Shown piece after piece: positions 53,675-61,781 of a stretch of 64,000 nt of DNA; position 1 is the stretch's first letter; each line of letters starts with the position of its first letter. The DNA comes from Novosphingobium sp. Fuku2-ISO-50 (lineage in GTDB: Bacteria > Pseudomonadota > Alphaproteobacteria > Sphingomonadales > Sphingomonadaceae), in NCBI RefSeq assembly GCF_001519055.1, contig NZ_KQ954291.1:124001-188000 (forward strand), in the 5' to 3' direction. The translations under genes were made by a program, and so were the position numbers. The notes beneath the pieces were generated by a model. The model worked only from the letters and a program-made list of their open reading frames with translations, was not told where the DNA came from and did not search any database.

Positions 53675-56161
53675 CTATGGAAGATCGGGCGGGGGAAGAT
53701 CGGGCGGGGGAAGATCGGCTGAGGGACGATCGGACTGCATGGCCATCGCGCCAAGGCTTTCTGCCTCGATCAGCAGGTCTTCATCCGCCGCACCGAGCGG
53801 CAGGCTTTCACGCCCGATCATCACCAGCACCGGCACGGCCAACGGACTGACCCGGTCAAGCTCGACATGGACCAGTTGGCGCGCGGCTCGTTCAAGCAAG
53901 GCGGCGAGTCGCCCCAGATCGGTCAGGCGCGCCCGAGCATCGGCCCAGGCCGCCTCGATCAACAAGTGCCCCGGTTCGTATTTGCGCAGGACATCGTAGA
54001 TCAGATCGGTCGAAAAGGTCACTTGCCGACCCGATTTTCGTTGGCCGGGGTGCTGGCGCTCGACCAGTCCGGAGATCACCGCCACTTCGCGGAACGCGCG
54101 CCGAAGCAGATAGGAGTTTTGCACCCAGTCGTCGAATTCGTCGGCAAGGATCGTTGGCGACAACAAGACGCCAGGATCGGGCGCCGCCCGCAAGCCCCAG
54201 ACGGCCAGGGCATAGTCGTTGGCGACAAAGCCCAGCGGGGACAGCCCGGCATGCTCCATGCGGCGGGTGATCAGCATGCCGAGCGACTGGTTCGCGTTCC
54301 ACCCCTCGAACGTGTAGAATACGCTATAGGCACGCCCGGCATGGGGAAAGCTTTCGACCAGCAGCGAGTCCGGGCCGGGCATGCAGCTGCGCCAATCCTG
54401 CATTTCCAGCCATTCGCGCACATCGTCGGGCATGCGTGCCCAGCCGGCCCGATCGGTCAGCAGGCCGCGTACCCGATCGGCGAGATGCGTGGTTAGCGGC
54501 ATGCGCGCGCCCATGTAGCTGGGGATCTGCCCCGCCTTCTTTGCCGCGCGAACGACGATCGCACTGTCGCGCAAGGCTTCGACCTCCAGATCCAATCCGG
54601 CAAAGCGGAACGTGTTGCCCGGTGCCAGTTGTGCGCCGAAGCCTTCTTCCACTTTACCGAGCGCGCGCCCGTTGCGAAAACGCACTTCGAGCATTTCGGA
54701 ATCGACGATGATCCCGGCATTGAGCCGGTGCCGCGCCGCCTGATCGGGATGGGCCAGGCGCCAATGCCCGTTGGGATCGCGCACGATGCGGCGAAACCGG
54801 TCATAGGCGCGCAAGGCATAGCCGCCTGTCGCCACGAATTCGAGGACGCGGCGCCACACCTCGTCGTCAAGCCAGGCATAGGCCGACGCTGAACGGACTT
54901 CGGCGAGCAAGGCGATCTCGTCGAAGGGGCCGGCACAAGCGCAGGCCATGACGTGCTGGGCCAGAACGTCGAGCCCGCCGGGACGGAAATCATCGCCGTC
55001 GCGCTGCCCTGCGGCGACGGCATCGCAGGCGGCCAGTGCTTCGAGGAATTCGAAGCGGTTGCCCGGCACCAGCACGGCGCGGCTCGGCCTGTCAAGCCGA
55101 TGGTTGGCACGGCCGATACGCTGCAACAGACGCGACGACCCCTTTGGCGCGCCCATCTGCACGACCAGATCGATGTCACCCCAATCGACGCCGAGATCGA
55201 GGCTGGCCGTACACACCAGCGCGCGCAATTCGCCCCGCGCCATTGCGCCTTCGACTTTGGCGCGCGCCTCGCGGCTGAGCGATCCGTGATGGATGCCGAT
55301 GGGCAGCGTGTCTTCGTTGGCATCCCACAGCTTTTGAAACAGATATTCGGCGAGAAAACGTGTGTTGGTAAAGACCAGCGTGGTGCGCGCCTTGCGGATC
55401 AGGTCATAGACTTGGGGCACCGCCCATGTTCCGGCGTGGCCGCCCCATGGCACGCGGCTGTCGACCGGCTCGAGGATCTCGACTTCGGGCGCGGCCCCTG
55501 TCTCCCCTTCGACCAGGGCAACGTCATAGGCATCGCCGCCCGGCGCCAGCCAGCGCCGATAGCTTTCGGGGTCGCCGAGTGTTGCCGAGAGGGCAACCCG
55601 CTGCATCGTCGGGCTCAGTGCCTGCAACCGGGCCAATGCGAGCGTCAGCAAATCGCCGCGCTTGCCGCTGGCAAAGGCGTGGACTTCGTCGATGACCACG
55701 CGGCGCAACCCGGCAAACAGCTCTGCGCTTTCGGGATAGCTGAGCAGCAGCGACAGCGATTCGGGCGTCGTCAGCAGGATATGCGGCGGCCGGGCGCGCT
55801 GGCGCGCCTTGCGCTCGCTCGGCGTGTCGCCGCTGCGCGTCTCGATCCGGATCGGCAGCCCGATCTCGTCCACCGGAGCCAGCAAATTGCGCTTCACATC
55901 ATGCGCCAGCGCTTTCAACGGCGAGACGTAAAGCGTGTGCAATCCATCGGGCGGAGGTGCTCCGGCAAGCCGCGACGGCGCAAATTCGGCGAGCGTCGGC
56001 AGAAACCCGGCGAGCGTCTTGCCCGCCCCGGTATCGGCGACCAGCAAGGCATGCTCGCTGCGCGCCGCCACCGCCAGCATATCTGCCTGATGTCGTCGCA
56101 GTCTCCACCCCCGCGCGGCAAACCACGCGGCGATTTCGGGGGGAAGGTCGACGGCGTTCAC
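53675..56161 (-). CDS. Lhr-type, ligase-associated DEXH-box DNA helicase
   Basis: Superfamily 2 helicase of 828 residues. Motifs: ADTGAGKTLAGF (Walker A, about residue 44), TPESLSLLL, DEVHAFASGKRG (Walker B), SATLGD, and HHGSLSRE, QRIGRANH in the second RecA domain; the C-terminal half has the Lhr winged-helix and DUF4942-like regions. In many genomes such helicases sit with an ATP-dependent DNA ligase and exonuclease for repair; those are not here. The frame opens at 56209, but that overlaps pgm; GTG 56161 gives a normal N-terminus. The last residues (PPPDLPPPDLP) come from 15-bp repeats. Confidence 0.9.
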   Translation of the reverse strand: MNAVDLPPEIAAWFAARGWRLRRHQADMLAVAARSEHALLVADTGAGKTLAGFLPTLAEFAPSRLAGAPPPDGLHTLYVSPLKALAHDVKRNLLAPVDEIGLPIRIETRSGDTPSERKARQRARPPHILLTTPESLSLLLSYPESAELFAGLRRVVIDEVHAFASGKRGDLLTLALARLQALSPTMQRVALSATLGDPESYRRWLAPGGDAYDVALVEGETGAAPEVEILEPVDSRVPWGGHAGTWAVPQVYDLIRKARTTLVFTNTRFLAEYLFQKLWDANEDTLPIGIHHGSLSREARAKVEGAMARGELRALVCTASLDLGVDWGDIDLVVQMGAPKGSSRLLQRIGRANHRLDRPSRAVLVPGNRFEFLEALAACDAVAAGQRDGDDFRPGGLDVLAQHVMACACAGPFDEIALLAEVRSASAYAWLDDEVWRRVLEFVATGGYALRAYDRFRRIVRDPNGHWRLAHPDQAARHRLNAGIIVDSEMLEVRFRNGRALGKVEEGFGAQLAPGNTFRFAGLDLEVEALRDSAIVVRAAKKAGQIPSYMGARMPLTTHLADRVRGLLTDRAGWARMPDDVREWLEMQDWRSCMPGPDSLLVESFPHAGRAYSVFYTFEGWNANQSLGMLITRRMEHAGLSPLGFVANDYALAVWGLRAAPDPGVLLSPTILADEFDDWVQNSYLLRRAFREVAVISGLVERQHPGQRKSGRQVTFSTDLIYDVLRKYEPGHLLIEAAWADARARLTDLGRLAALLERAARQLVHVELDRVSPLAVPVLVMIGRESLPLGAADEDLLIEAESLGAMAMQSDRPSADLPPPDLPPPDLP
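53679..53718 (-). repeat. 15-bp tandem repeat at the helicase C-terminus
   Basis: GGAAGATCGGGCGGG occurs at 53679-53693 and 53694-53708 with a partial third copy to 53718. It encodes the terminal DLPPP repeats and ends two bases before the stop codon, so it has probably lengthened the tail without harm. Confidence 0.93.
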
Positions 56162-56171
56162 GCCGGCCGGT

Positions 56172-57593
56172 CTAGCGATGAATGCCGATTCGTGCGAGCC
56201 ACGCATCAAGATCGGCGAGCAGGCGGTCGAGCCCGGCGGCGGTCGGGCTTTCCGCGCGCGCGGTCAGCATCGCCTGGGTGTTGGACGCGCGCAGCAGCCA
56301 CCAGCCGTCTGGCGTTGTGACCCGTGCGCCGTCGGTCGCGTCAAAGGCCATGCCCGCCTCGGCCAACAGCGCGGTCACTTGTGCGACGGCGGCAAAGGGA
56401 TCGACCCCCGGCACGGCAAAACGCAGATCGGGCGTGGCATGCGTCTCGGGCATGGCATCGCGCAGCGCGGTCAGCGAGCGCCCGAGTCGCGCCGAAGCGG
56501 CCAGCAGGCGCAGCGCGGCGTAAAGCGCGTCGTCATAGCCGTAGTAATCATCGGCAAAGAACAGATGCCCGGTCATTTCCCCGGCCAGCACGGCGCCGGA
56601 TTGCTTCATTCCCGATTTGATCAACGAATGCCCGGTCGGGGCCATCAGCACCTTTCCGCCGAGCGCGGTCACCGTGTCGAACACCATCTGGCTGGACTTC
56701 ACATCCGCCATGATCAGCGATCCGGGCCGCCGCGCCATCAAGTCCTGCGCCAGGATGAGTAGGAGCTGATCGCCCCACAGGATGCGTCCGCGCCCGTCGA
56801 CCACGCCCAGCCGATCGCCATCGCCGTCGAAAGCAAAACCGAAGTCGATCTCTCCTTGCGCGACAGCCGCGATCAGGTCGCCCAGGTTTTCCGCGACCGT
56901 GGGGTCGGGATGGTGGTGTGGAAAATGGCCGTCAACAGTGGTGTAAAACAGGACATGCTGCCCCGGGAGCTGCGCGACCAGCCGTTCGATCAGGGGCCCG
57001 GCGGCGCCGTTGCCCGCATCCCAGCCGATGCGCAAGGGTTCGATCCGGGCCGGGTCTATCCCGTCGAGCGCATGGAGGATGCGCGTGCAATAGGCAGCGG
57101 CCAGGTCGATGTCCTCGATCGCTCCGCTGCCGACACTCCAGTCGCCCTCGGCAGCGATCCGGCCGAGATCGAGTATGTCATTGCCAAAGAATGGCTGACC
57201 TCCAAGATCCATCTTGAAGCCGTTGTGATTCTTGGGGTTATGGCTGCCGGTTACCTCTATGCCGCCATCCACTTCCCCGGCTGAGGCAACCGCGTAATAG
57301 AGCAAGGGCGTGGGCGCGAGCCCGATGCGTCGCACATCGACGCCGCCTTCGACCAGCCCCATGACCAGCGCCGCCTCGAGCGCGGGCGAACTCAGCCGCC
57401 CGTCGTAGCCCACCGCCACGCATGTGCCACCGGCACGGCGCACGCGCGTGGCAAAGCTGCGGCCCAGCGCATAGGCATCGCGCGGCCCGAGCGTTTCGCC
57501 CCAGACCCCGCGCATGTCGTATTCGCGCAGCAGGCTCGGGTCGAACCGGTGCCGATCGCATCGCACCGTCGCAGGTGCGACCCGTTCAGCCAC
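56172..57593 (-). CDS. phosphomannomutase/phosphoglucomutase
   Basis: AlgC-type bifunctional hexose phosphomutase supplying mannose- and glucose-1-phosphate for LPS and exopolysaccharide. The 473-residue protein shows FDPSLLREYDMRGVWG, the phosphoserine loop EVTGSHNPKNHNGFKM (about residue 106), the Mg site DFGFAFDGDGDRLGV, the sugar loop GEMTGHLFF and the phosphate-binding RASNTQAMLTARAES. GTG 57593 is preferred; it overlaps the stop of the J-domain gene by eight bases. Confidence 0.93.
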   Translation of the reverse strand: MAERVAPATVRCDRHRFDPSLLREYDMRGVWGETLGPRDAYALGRSFATRVRRAGGTCVAVGYDGRLSSPALEAALVMGLVEGGVDVRRIGLAPTPLLYYAVASAGEVDGGIEVTGSHNPKNHNGFKMDLGGQPFFGNDILDLGRIAAEGDWSVGSGAIEDIDLAAAYCTRILHALDGIDPARIEPLRIGWDAGNGAAGPLIERLVAQLPGQHVLFYTTVDGHFPHHHPDPTVAENLGDLIAAVAQGEIDFGFAFDGDGDRLGVVDGRGRILWGDQLLLILAQDLMARRPGSLIMADVKSSQMVFDTVTALGGKVLMAPTGHSLIKSGMKQSGAVLAGEMTGHLFFADDYYGYDDALYAALRLLAASARLGRSLTALRDAMPETHATPDLRFAVPGVDPFAAVAQVTALLAEAGMAFDATDGARVTTPDGWWLLRASNTQAMLTARAESPTAAGLDRLLADLDAWLARIGIHR

Positions 57594-57879
57594 GATTTTT
57601 GGGGCCGAGCCGTTCGAGCAGCACATCGCGCGCAGCATTGGCCTCGTAGACCGCTTCGTTGCTTCCGCCGCGATCGGGATGGACCCGCGTGATCAGGCGA
57701 CGATGGGCATCGATGATGTCTTCGCGCGCGGCATCATGGGGCAGCCCGAGCAACACGCGCGCATGCTTTTCGGCCTTGCGCAGATCGCGCGCCTGCCACC
57801 ACACCCACGGCCATTGTCCGGTCATGAACCGGATCACGAGGCTGCCGAGCAGCGCCAGCTCGGTAAGGCGAAGGATCAT
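57586..57879 (-). CDS. small membrane-anchored J-domain protein
   Basis: A 97-residue protein with one N-terminal membrane helix (LTELALLGSLVIRFMTG) and a C-terminal J domain with HPD (RRLITRVHPDRGG, about residue 68). It resembles the DjlA/Pam18 type that brings DnaK to a membrane site. ATGA overlap of four bases with mipZ upstream and eight-base overlap with pgm downstream show tight coupling. Membrane client unknown. Confidence 0.9.
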   Translation of the reverse strand: MILRLTELALLGSLVIRFMTGQWPWVWWQARDLRKAEKHARVLLGLPHDAAREDIIDAHRRLITRVHPDRGGSNEAVYEANAARDVLLERLGPKNRG

Positions 57880-58691
57880 GCCACCCCTTCAAGCGCCAAT
57901 TGGGCGCTGCCATTGGCTGCCGGCAGGTTGAGCCCGGCGATCAGCGTGCGCAGTTCCTGCCGCGCGACCAGATGGCTGGTGCCGAGTTCGCCGAGGTGCC
58001 CCTTGTCGAGCAAGGTCAGCCCGCTGGGGAACAGTTCGCGATAGATCACGCGTTCGGACAGGCCGCTGGCGATGCGAAAGCCCACGCGCTTTGACAATTC
58101 GGTCAGCGCCTGATCGATGCGCTTCTGGTTGCGCGCTTCGGTATAGCCGGTGCGGTTGCGCACGACGACCCAGTCCATCTCGCGGCGGGCATCGCGGATC
58201 GTCGACATCGCGCGCTTCTTGCGCGCTTCCCAGATCAGTTCTGCATAGAATGACAGGCGACGCACGCGAAAGGTTTCGGCATCGACCTGGCCGATCAGGT
58301 CGAAATCGACGAAGCTGTCGTTGAGCGGGGTGACCAGCGTATCGGCGCGGGTGGCGACATGGCGCGCCAGCGGATCGTCGCGGCCCGGCGTGTCGAAAAT
58401 CACGAAATCGGCGTCCTGGCCCATTTGTTCGGTCAGCGCGTCGAGCTCTTCGACACTGTCTCCGGCAAACACCGTGAACTGCGCCGTGGGGAGCGCGATC
58501 TGGCGGCGGCGCTGGGTTTCGCCACGGTTTTCGAGATAGCGGTGCAGCGTGCGCTGACGGCTGTCGAGGTCGATCGCGGCGACTCGCGCGCCCTGATAGG
58601 CAAGCGCGATGGCGACATGCACGGCTGTGGTCGATTTGCCCGTGCCCCCTTTCTCGTTGGCGAAAACGATGCGGTGTGGGCCGTTCGACAC
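57876..58691 (-). CDS. mipZ: division-plane positioning ATPase MipZ
   Basis: ParA-family ATPase that in Caulobacter forms a gradient from the ParB-marked poles and inhibits FtsZ away from mid-cell. The 271-residue protein has the deviant Walker A motif NEKGGTGKSTTA (residues about 11-22), the DLDSRQRT switch, FDTPGRDDPLARHVA and the C-terminal arms. The GTG at 58691 has AAGGA eight bases upstream and gives MSNGPHRIVFANEKGG; GTG at 58718 or 58697 are alternatives. First gene of mipZ/J-protein/pgm/helicase. Confidence 0.93.
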   Translation of the reverse strand: MSNGPHRIVFANEKGGTGKSTTAVHVAIALAYQGARVAAIDLDSRQRTLHRYLENRGETQRRRQIALPTAQFTVFAGDSVEELDALTEQMGQDADFVIFDTPGRDDPLARHVATRADTLVTPLNDSFVDFDLIGQVDAETFRVRRLSFYAELIWEARKKRAMSTIRDARREMDWVVVRNRTGYTEARNQKRIDQALTELSKRVGFRIASGLSERVIYRELFPSGLTLLDKGHLGELGTSHLVARQELRTLIAGLNLPAANGSAQLALEGVA

Positions 58692-58894
58692 AGTCACTTC
58701 CTTCTTGGGCGGTTGCACTTAATCGGACGCTTGAATGCGACCAGGTGCGTGGCTAGGCATTTCCGGCTATAACGCAAAGGACCGGATCACAAGCCCCGGT
58801 CGTCAACCCATTGGTCATAACCGGAATCGGTTCTTTCCGGGCCCGATCATGGCCGTCCACGTCTTGGCCGCATGGTAAAGGAGAGACCAGGCCC

Positions 58895-59788
58895 ATGCAA
58901 ACCGTCTCGACCCGCGCGGAGCTGGGAAAAGCCCTGACGGCGCTCAAATCCGGGGAAAAAACCCTGGCGCTGGTGCCGACGATGGGCGCGCTCCATGAAG
59001 GGCATCTGACGCTGGTGCGCCAGGCGCGACGCCTTGCCGATCGTGTGGCGGTGTCGATTTTCGTCAATCCGATGCAGTTTGGCGCGAATGAGGACTTGTC
59101 CGCCTATCCGCGTCAGTTGGCGCAGGACAGCCGCCTGTTGCGCGAGGCGGGGGCCGATCTGCTGTGGGCGCCGACCGTGGCGGAGATGTATCCCGACGGC
59201 TTTGCCACGACAGTCACCGTGCCGGGGCTCGATCGCGTTTTGTGCGGGATGCATCGCCCCGGCCATTTCGACGGCGTGGCGACCGTGGTGCTCAAACTGT
59301 TCAACCAGGTCCGCCCCGATGTGGCGCTGTTTGGCGAAAAGGACTGGCAACAGTTGACGATCATCCGCCGCATGGCGCGCGATCTCGACCTTGCCTCTCC
59401 CCATGTCGATGCGATCATTGGCGTGCCCACCGTGCGCGAGGCGGACGGCATGGCGCTGAGCAGCCGCAATCGCTATCTTTCGCCCGAAGAGCGCGCGCGG
59501 GCGGCCACGCTCAACCGGGCGATGCGCGCGGCGATCGGGGCGATTCTCGGCGGAGAGGCAGTCGGCTGCGCGCTCGATGCCTTGCGCCGGGCGATCATGG
59601 CGGCGGGATTTCAGCGCATCGACTATGCAGAGTTGCGGACAGCCGATACGCTGGACGATATTGTCGAATGGAAGGGGCAACCCGCGCGGTTGCTGGTCGC
59701 GGCGCATATCGGCAAGGCCCGGCTGATCGACAACATGGCGGTAGAACCTGCCATGGCGCTTGTGCCGGAGGCTGCCGCCGCCGTCTGA
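58895..59788 (+). CDS. panC: pantothenate synthetase
   Basis: Joins pantoate and beta-alanine using ATP. The 297-residue protein has MGALHEGHLTLV (ATP site), SIFVNPMQFG, FGEKDWQQL and VREADGMALSSRNRYL, all standard for PanC. AAAGGAGA is ten bases before ATG 58895; the frame runs upstream to 58811 but without similarity. Divergent from mipZ. Confidence 0.97.
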   Translation: MQTVSTRAELGKALTALKSGEKTLALVPTMGALHEGHLTLVRQARRLADRVAVSIFVNPMQFGANEDLSAYPRQLAQDSRLLREAGADLLWAPTVAEMYPDGFATTVTVPGLDRVLCGMHRPGHFDGVATVVLKLFNQVRPDVALFGEKDWQQLTIIRRMARDLDLASPHVDAIIGVPTVREADGMALSSRNRYLSPEERARAATLNRAMRAAIGAILGGEAVGCALDALRRAIMAAGFQRIDYAELRTADTLDDIVEWKGQPARLLVAAHIGKARLIDNMAVEPAMALVPEAAAAV

Positions 59789-59812
59789 CCAATCATAAAA
59801 GGAGAGCATGCC

Positions 59813-60580
59813 ATGGCCACCCAGATCCGCCCCAACATCGAATGCAGCGATTCCGAATGGCATGCGCGGCAGGAACTGGCCGCGTGCTACCGGATCTTTG
59901 ACCTGCTTGGCTGGTCTGAATCGGTCTATAACCACATCTCGGTCAAAGTGCCCGATCAGGACGGAGCGTTTCTGATCAATCCCTATGGCCTGCTCTACAG
60001 CGAGGTCACGGCCAGCAATCTCGTCAAGATCGACATCGACGGCAACAATATCGGGCCGAGCCAGTATCCGGTGAACAAGGCGGGCTTTACCCAGCACGGG
60101 CTGTTTCATCGCAAGCTGCACTGGGCCAATGCGATCTGCCATGTCCATACCACTGCGTCGATGGCGGTATGCAGCCTGGAAGAGGGGCTGCTGCCGACCA
60201 ATTTCTACGCCTGCAATTTCATCGGGCGGCTGGCCTATCACGATTTCGAAGGGGTGACGGTGCGCGCCGAAGAGGGCGAGCGGTTGCTGACCAATCTGGG
60301 TGACAAGAACATCCTGATGCTGCGCAATCATGGCCCGGTGGTGCTGGCGCCGACGCTGCAGTCGATGTTCGTGCAGATGTGGGCACTGCAACGCGCCTGC
60401 GAGATTCAGGTGGCGACGCTGTCTATGGGGCGCCCGGCGATTCACATTTCCGATGATGTGGTCGCGGTGCACCAGCGCGACTTGCGTGAAGTGCAGGTGC
60501 CGGGAACTGCGCCCGGCGGCACCGACTTTTCCGCCTGGGTCCGCCGCATTGATCAAATCGACCGCAGCTGGCGGGATTGA
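59813..60580 (+). CDS. class II aldolase/adducin family protein
   Basis: A 255-residue protein of the fuculose-aldolase/adducin fold. Metal ligands are visible: HVHTTASMAVC (about residue 107), RNHGPVVLA, with YNHISVK near the N-terminus. It contains the active-site Glu position. Members include aldolases and decarboxylases of sugar phosphates and adducin-like proteins without known activity, so the substrate is open. AAAGGAG precedes the ATG, 24 bases after panC. The following 146-bp palindrome may end the transcript. Confidence 0.88.
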   Translation: MATQIRPNIECSDSEWHARQELAACYRIFDLLGWSESVYNHISVKVPDQDGAFLINPYGLLYSEVTASNLVKIDIDGNNIGPSQYPVNKAGFTQHGLFHRKLHWANAICHVHTTASMAVCSLEEGLLPTNFYACNFIGRLAYHDFEGVTVRAEEGERLLTNLGDKNILMLRNHGPVVLAPTLQSMFVQMWALQRACEIQVATLSMGRPAIHISDDVVAVHQRDLREVQVPGTAPGGTDFSAWVRRIDQIDRSWRD

Positions 60581-60582
60581 GC

Positions 60583-60728
60583 AGGACCAACCGATATTCA
60601 GCCCATACGGGCCTGCGAACGGCACTTTTCCGCGCTTCCGGTGCTCACGTACTTTAAAGTACGCTGCGCTCCGGGTCGCGAAAAAGCACCATTCTCGGCT
60701 CCGTCTGGCCTGAATCTCGATTGGTCCT
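60583..60728. repeat. 146-bp imperfect palindrome (REP/MITE-like element)
   Basis: The left arm starting AGGACCAACCGATATTCAG and the right arm ending CTGAATCTCGATTGGTCCT are complementary along their length, and the centre (60648-60663, CGTACTTTAAAGTACG) is exactly in the middle. Most of the 73 base pairs match. It has no reading frame and lies between two co-directional genes. In RNA it would form a very long hairpin. Confidence 0.85.
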
Positions 60729-60756
60729 GAGCGCGTGTTGCTCTAGACACGCGGGC

Positions 60757-61266
60757 ATGGCGCGCCTTGTAGTCAACAATCAGCCGGTCGAATTCCGGCT
60801 CGATGCGGATACCCCGTTGCTCTGGGCGTTGCGCGATGCGGCGAACCTGACGGGTACGAAGTATGGCTGCGGCACGGGCGAATGCGGCGCCTGCATGGTG
60901 ATTGTCGACGGGCAGGCGATGCCCGCCTGCACGCTTTCGCTGGGCGAGGCCGAAGGGCGCAGCGTCACCACGATCGAGGGCCTGTCGGGCGATCGCAACC
61001 ATCCGGTGCAACAGGCTTTCGTCGCCGAACAGGCGATTCAGTGCGGGTTTTGCACCCCCGGCCTGATCATGGCCGCCGCCGCCTTGCTCGCGCGCAATGT
61101 CAATCCGACCGAGGCCGACATTACCGGCGCGATCACCAATATCTGCCGCTGCGGCGTGCAACCCCGGCTGGTGCGCACGATCCAGCGCGCCGGGCGCATC
61201 CTGCGCGGCGAGGAAAAGGGCGTGCGCGTCCCCGTTCCGGCCACGGCAACCACTCCCGGACTTTGA
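60757..61266 (+). CDS. [2Fe-2S] subunit of a molybdenum hydroxylase (IorA/CoxS type)
   Basis: Electron-transfer subunit of xanthine-oxidase-family enzymes such as isoquinoline 1-oxidoreductase. The 169-residue protein has the plant-ferredoxin cluster (GCGTGECGACMV, then ACTLS) and the second cluster (QCGFCTPGLIM and CRCGVQPRLV). The molybdopterin subunit that should pair with it is not adjacent: arsC follows after twelve bases. ATG 60757 is outside the palindrome; no good ribosome binding site is visible. Confidence 0.92.
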   Translation: MARLVVNNQPVEFRLDADTPLLWALRDAANLTGTKYGCGTGECGACMVIVDGQAMPACTLSLGEAEGRSVTTIEGLSGDRNHPVQQAFVAEQAIQCGFCTPGLIMAAAALLARNVNPTEADITGAITNICRCGVQPRLVRTIQRAGRILRGEEKGVRVPVPATATTPGL

Positions 61267-61277
61267 AGGAATCACCC

Positions 61278-61619
61278 ATGAAGGCCACGATCTGGCACAA
61301 TCCCAAGTGCGGCACATCGCGCAACACGCTCGCCATCCTCACCGAGGCCGGAGCGGACGTGATCGTGATCGAATATCTGACCACCCCGCCCAGCGCCGCG
61401 AAGCTGGCGCAGCTTTACCGCGATGCCGGGATCACCCCGCAACAGGGCCTGCGCCTGCGCGGCACCGATGCCGAAGAGCGCGGGCTGCCCCAGGCCGATG
61501 ATACGACCGTGCTGGCCGCCATGGCCGCCGAGCCAAAGCTGATCGAACGCCCGCTGGTCGAAACCGACAAGGGCGTGCGCTTGTGCCGACCCAAGGAAAA
61601 GGTGTTGGAGATTCTCTGA
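61278..61619 (+). CDS. arsC: arsenate reductase (glutaredoxin-type)
   Basis: Reduces arsenate to arsenite with glutathione/glutaredoxin. The 113-residue protein starts MKATIWHNPKCGTSRNTL with the reactive Cys at residue 11, and has the IIEYL-like VIVIEYLTTPP and LIERPLVETDKGVRLCRP region. Some such proteins are ArsC/Spx-like and unrelated to arsenic; no ars genes are nearby. AGGA precedes the ATG. Confidence 0.93.
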   Translation: MKATIWHNPKCGTSRNTLAILTEAGADVIVIEYLTTPPSAAKLAQLYRDAGITPQQGLRLRGTDAEERGLPQADDTTVLAAMAAEPKLIERPLVETDKGVRLCRPKEKVLEIL

Positions 61620-61623
61620 GAGG

Positions 61624-61737
61624 TCAGAACGGCAGGAAGCGGCCGGCGCCGATCAGCGCGGCGGCGCAGCCGATCACCACGGCAAAGCGCAGCGCTTCTT
61701 CGAACAGGGCCGGGGAAAGGCGCAGGGCATGAACCAT
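61624..61737 (-). CDS. 37-residue putative membrane miniprotein
   Basis: ATG at 61737 opens a frame of 37 codons: MVHALRLSPALFEEALRF followed by a membrane-like stretch (AVVIGCAAALIGAGRFLPF). AAAAGG lies three bases before the ATG. Its stop falls four bases from the arsC stop on the other strand. It is co-directional with the M14 gene, 44 bases downstream of it. Too short for automated calling; unknown function. Confidence 0.45.
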   Translation of the reverse strand: MVHALRLSPALFEEALRFAVVIGCAAALIGAGRFLPF

Positions 61738-61781
61738 GCGCCTTTTCTACACGGCAAGCGGTTAAAAACCCGTAAACGCTG

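Noticed and set aside
61278..61619. Arsenic resistance island
   Set aside because: arsC stands alone with no arsR, arsB/acr3 or arsH beside it.
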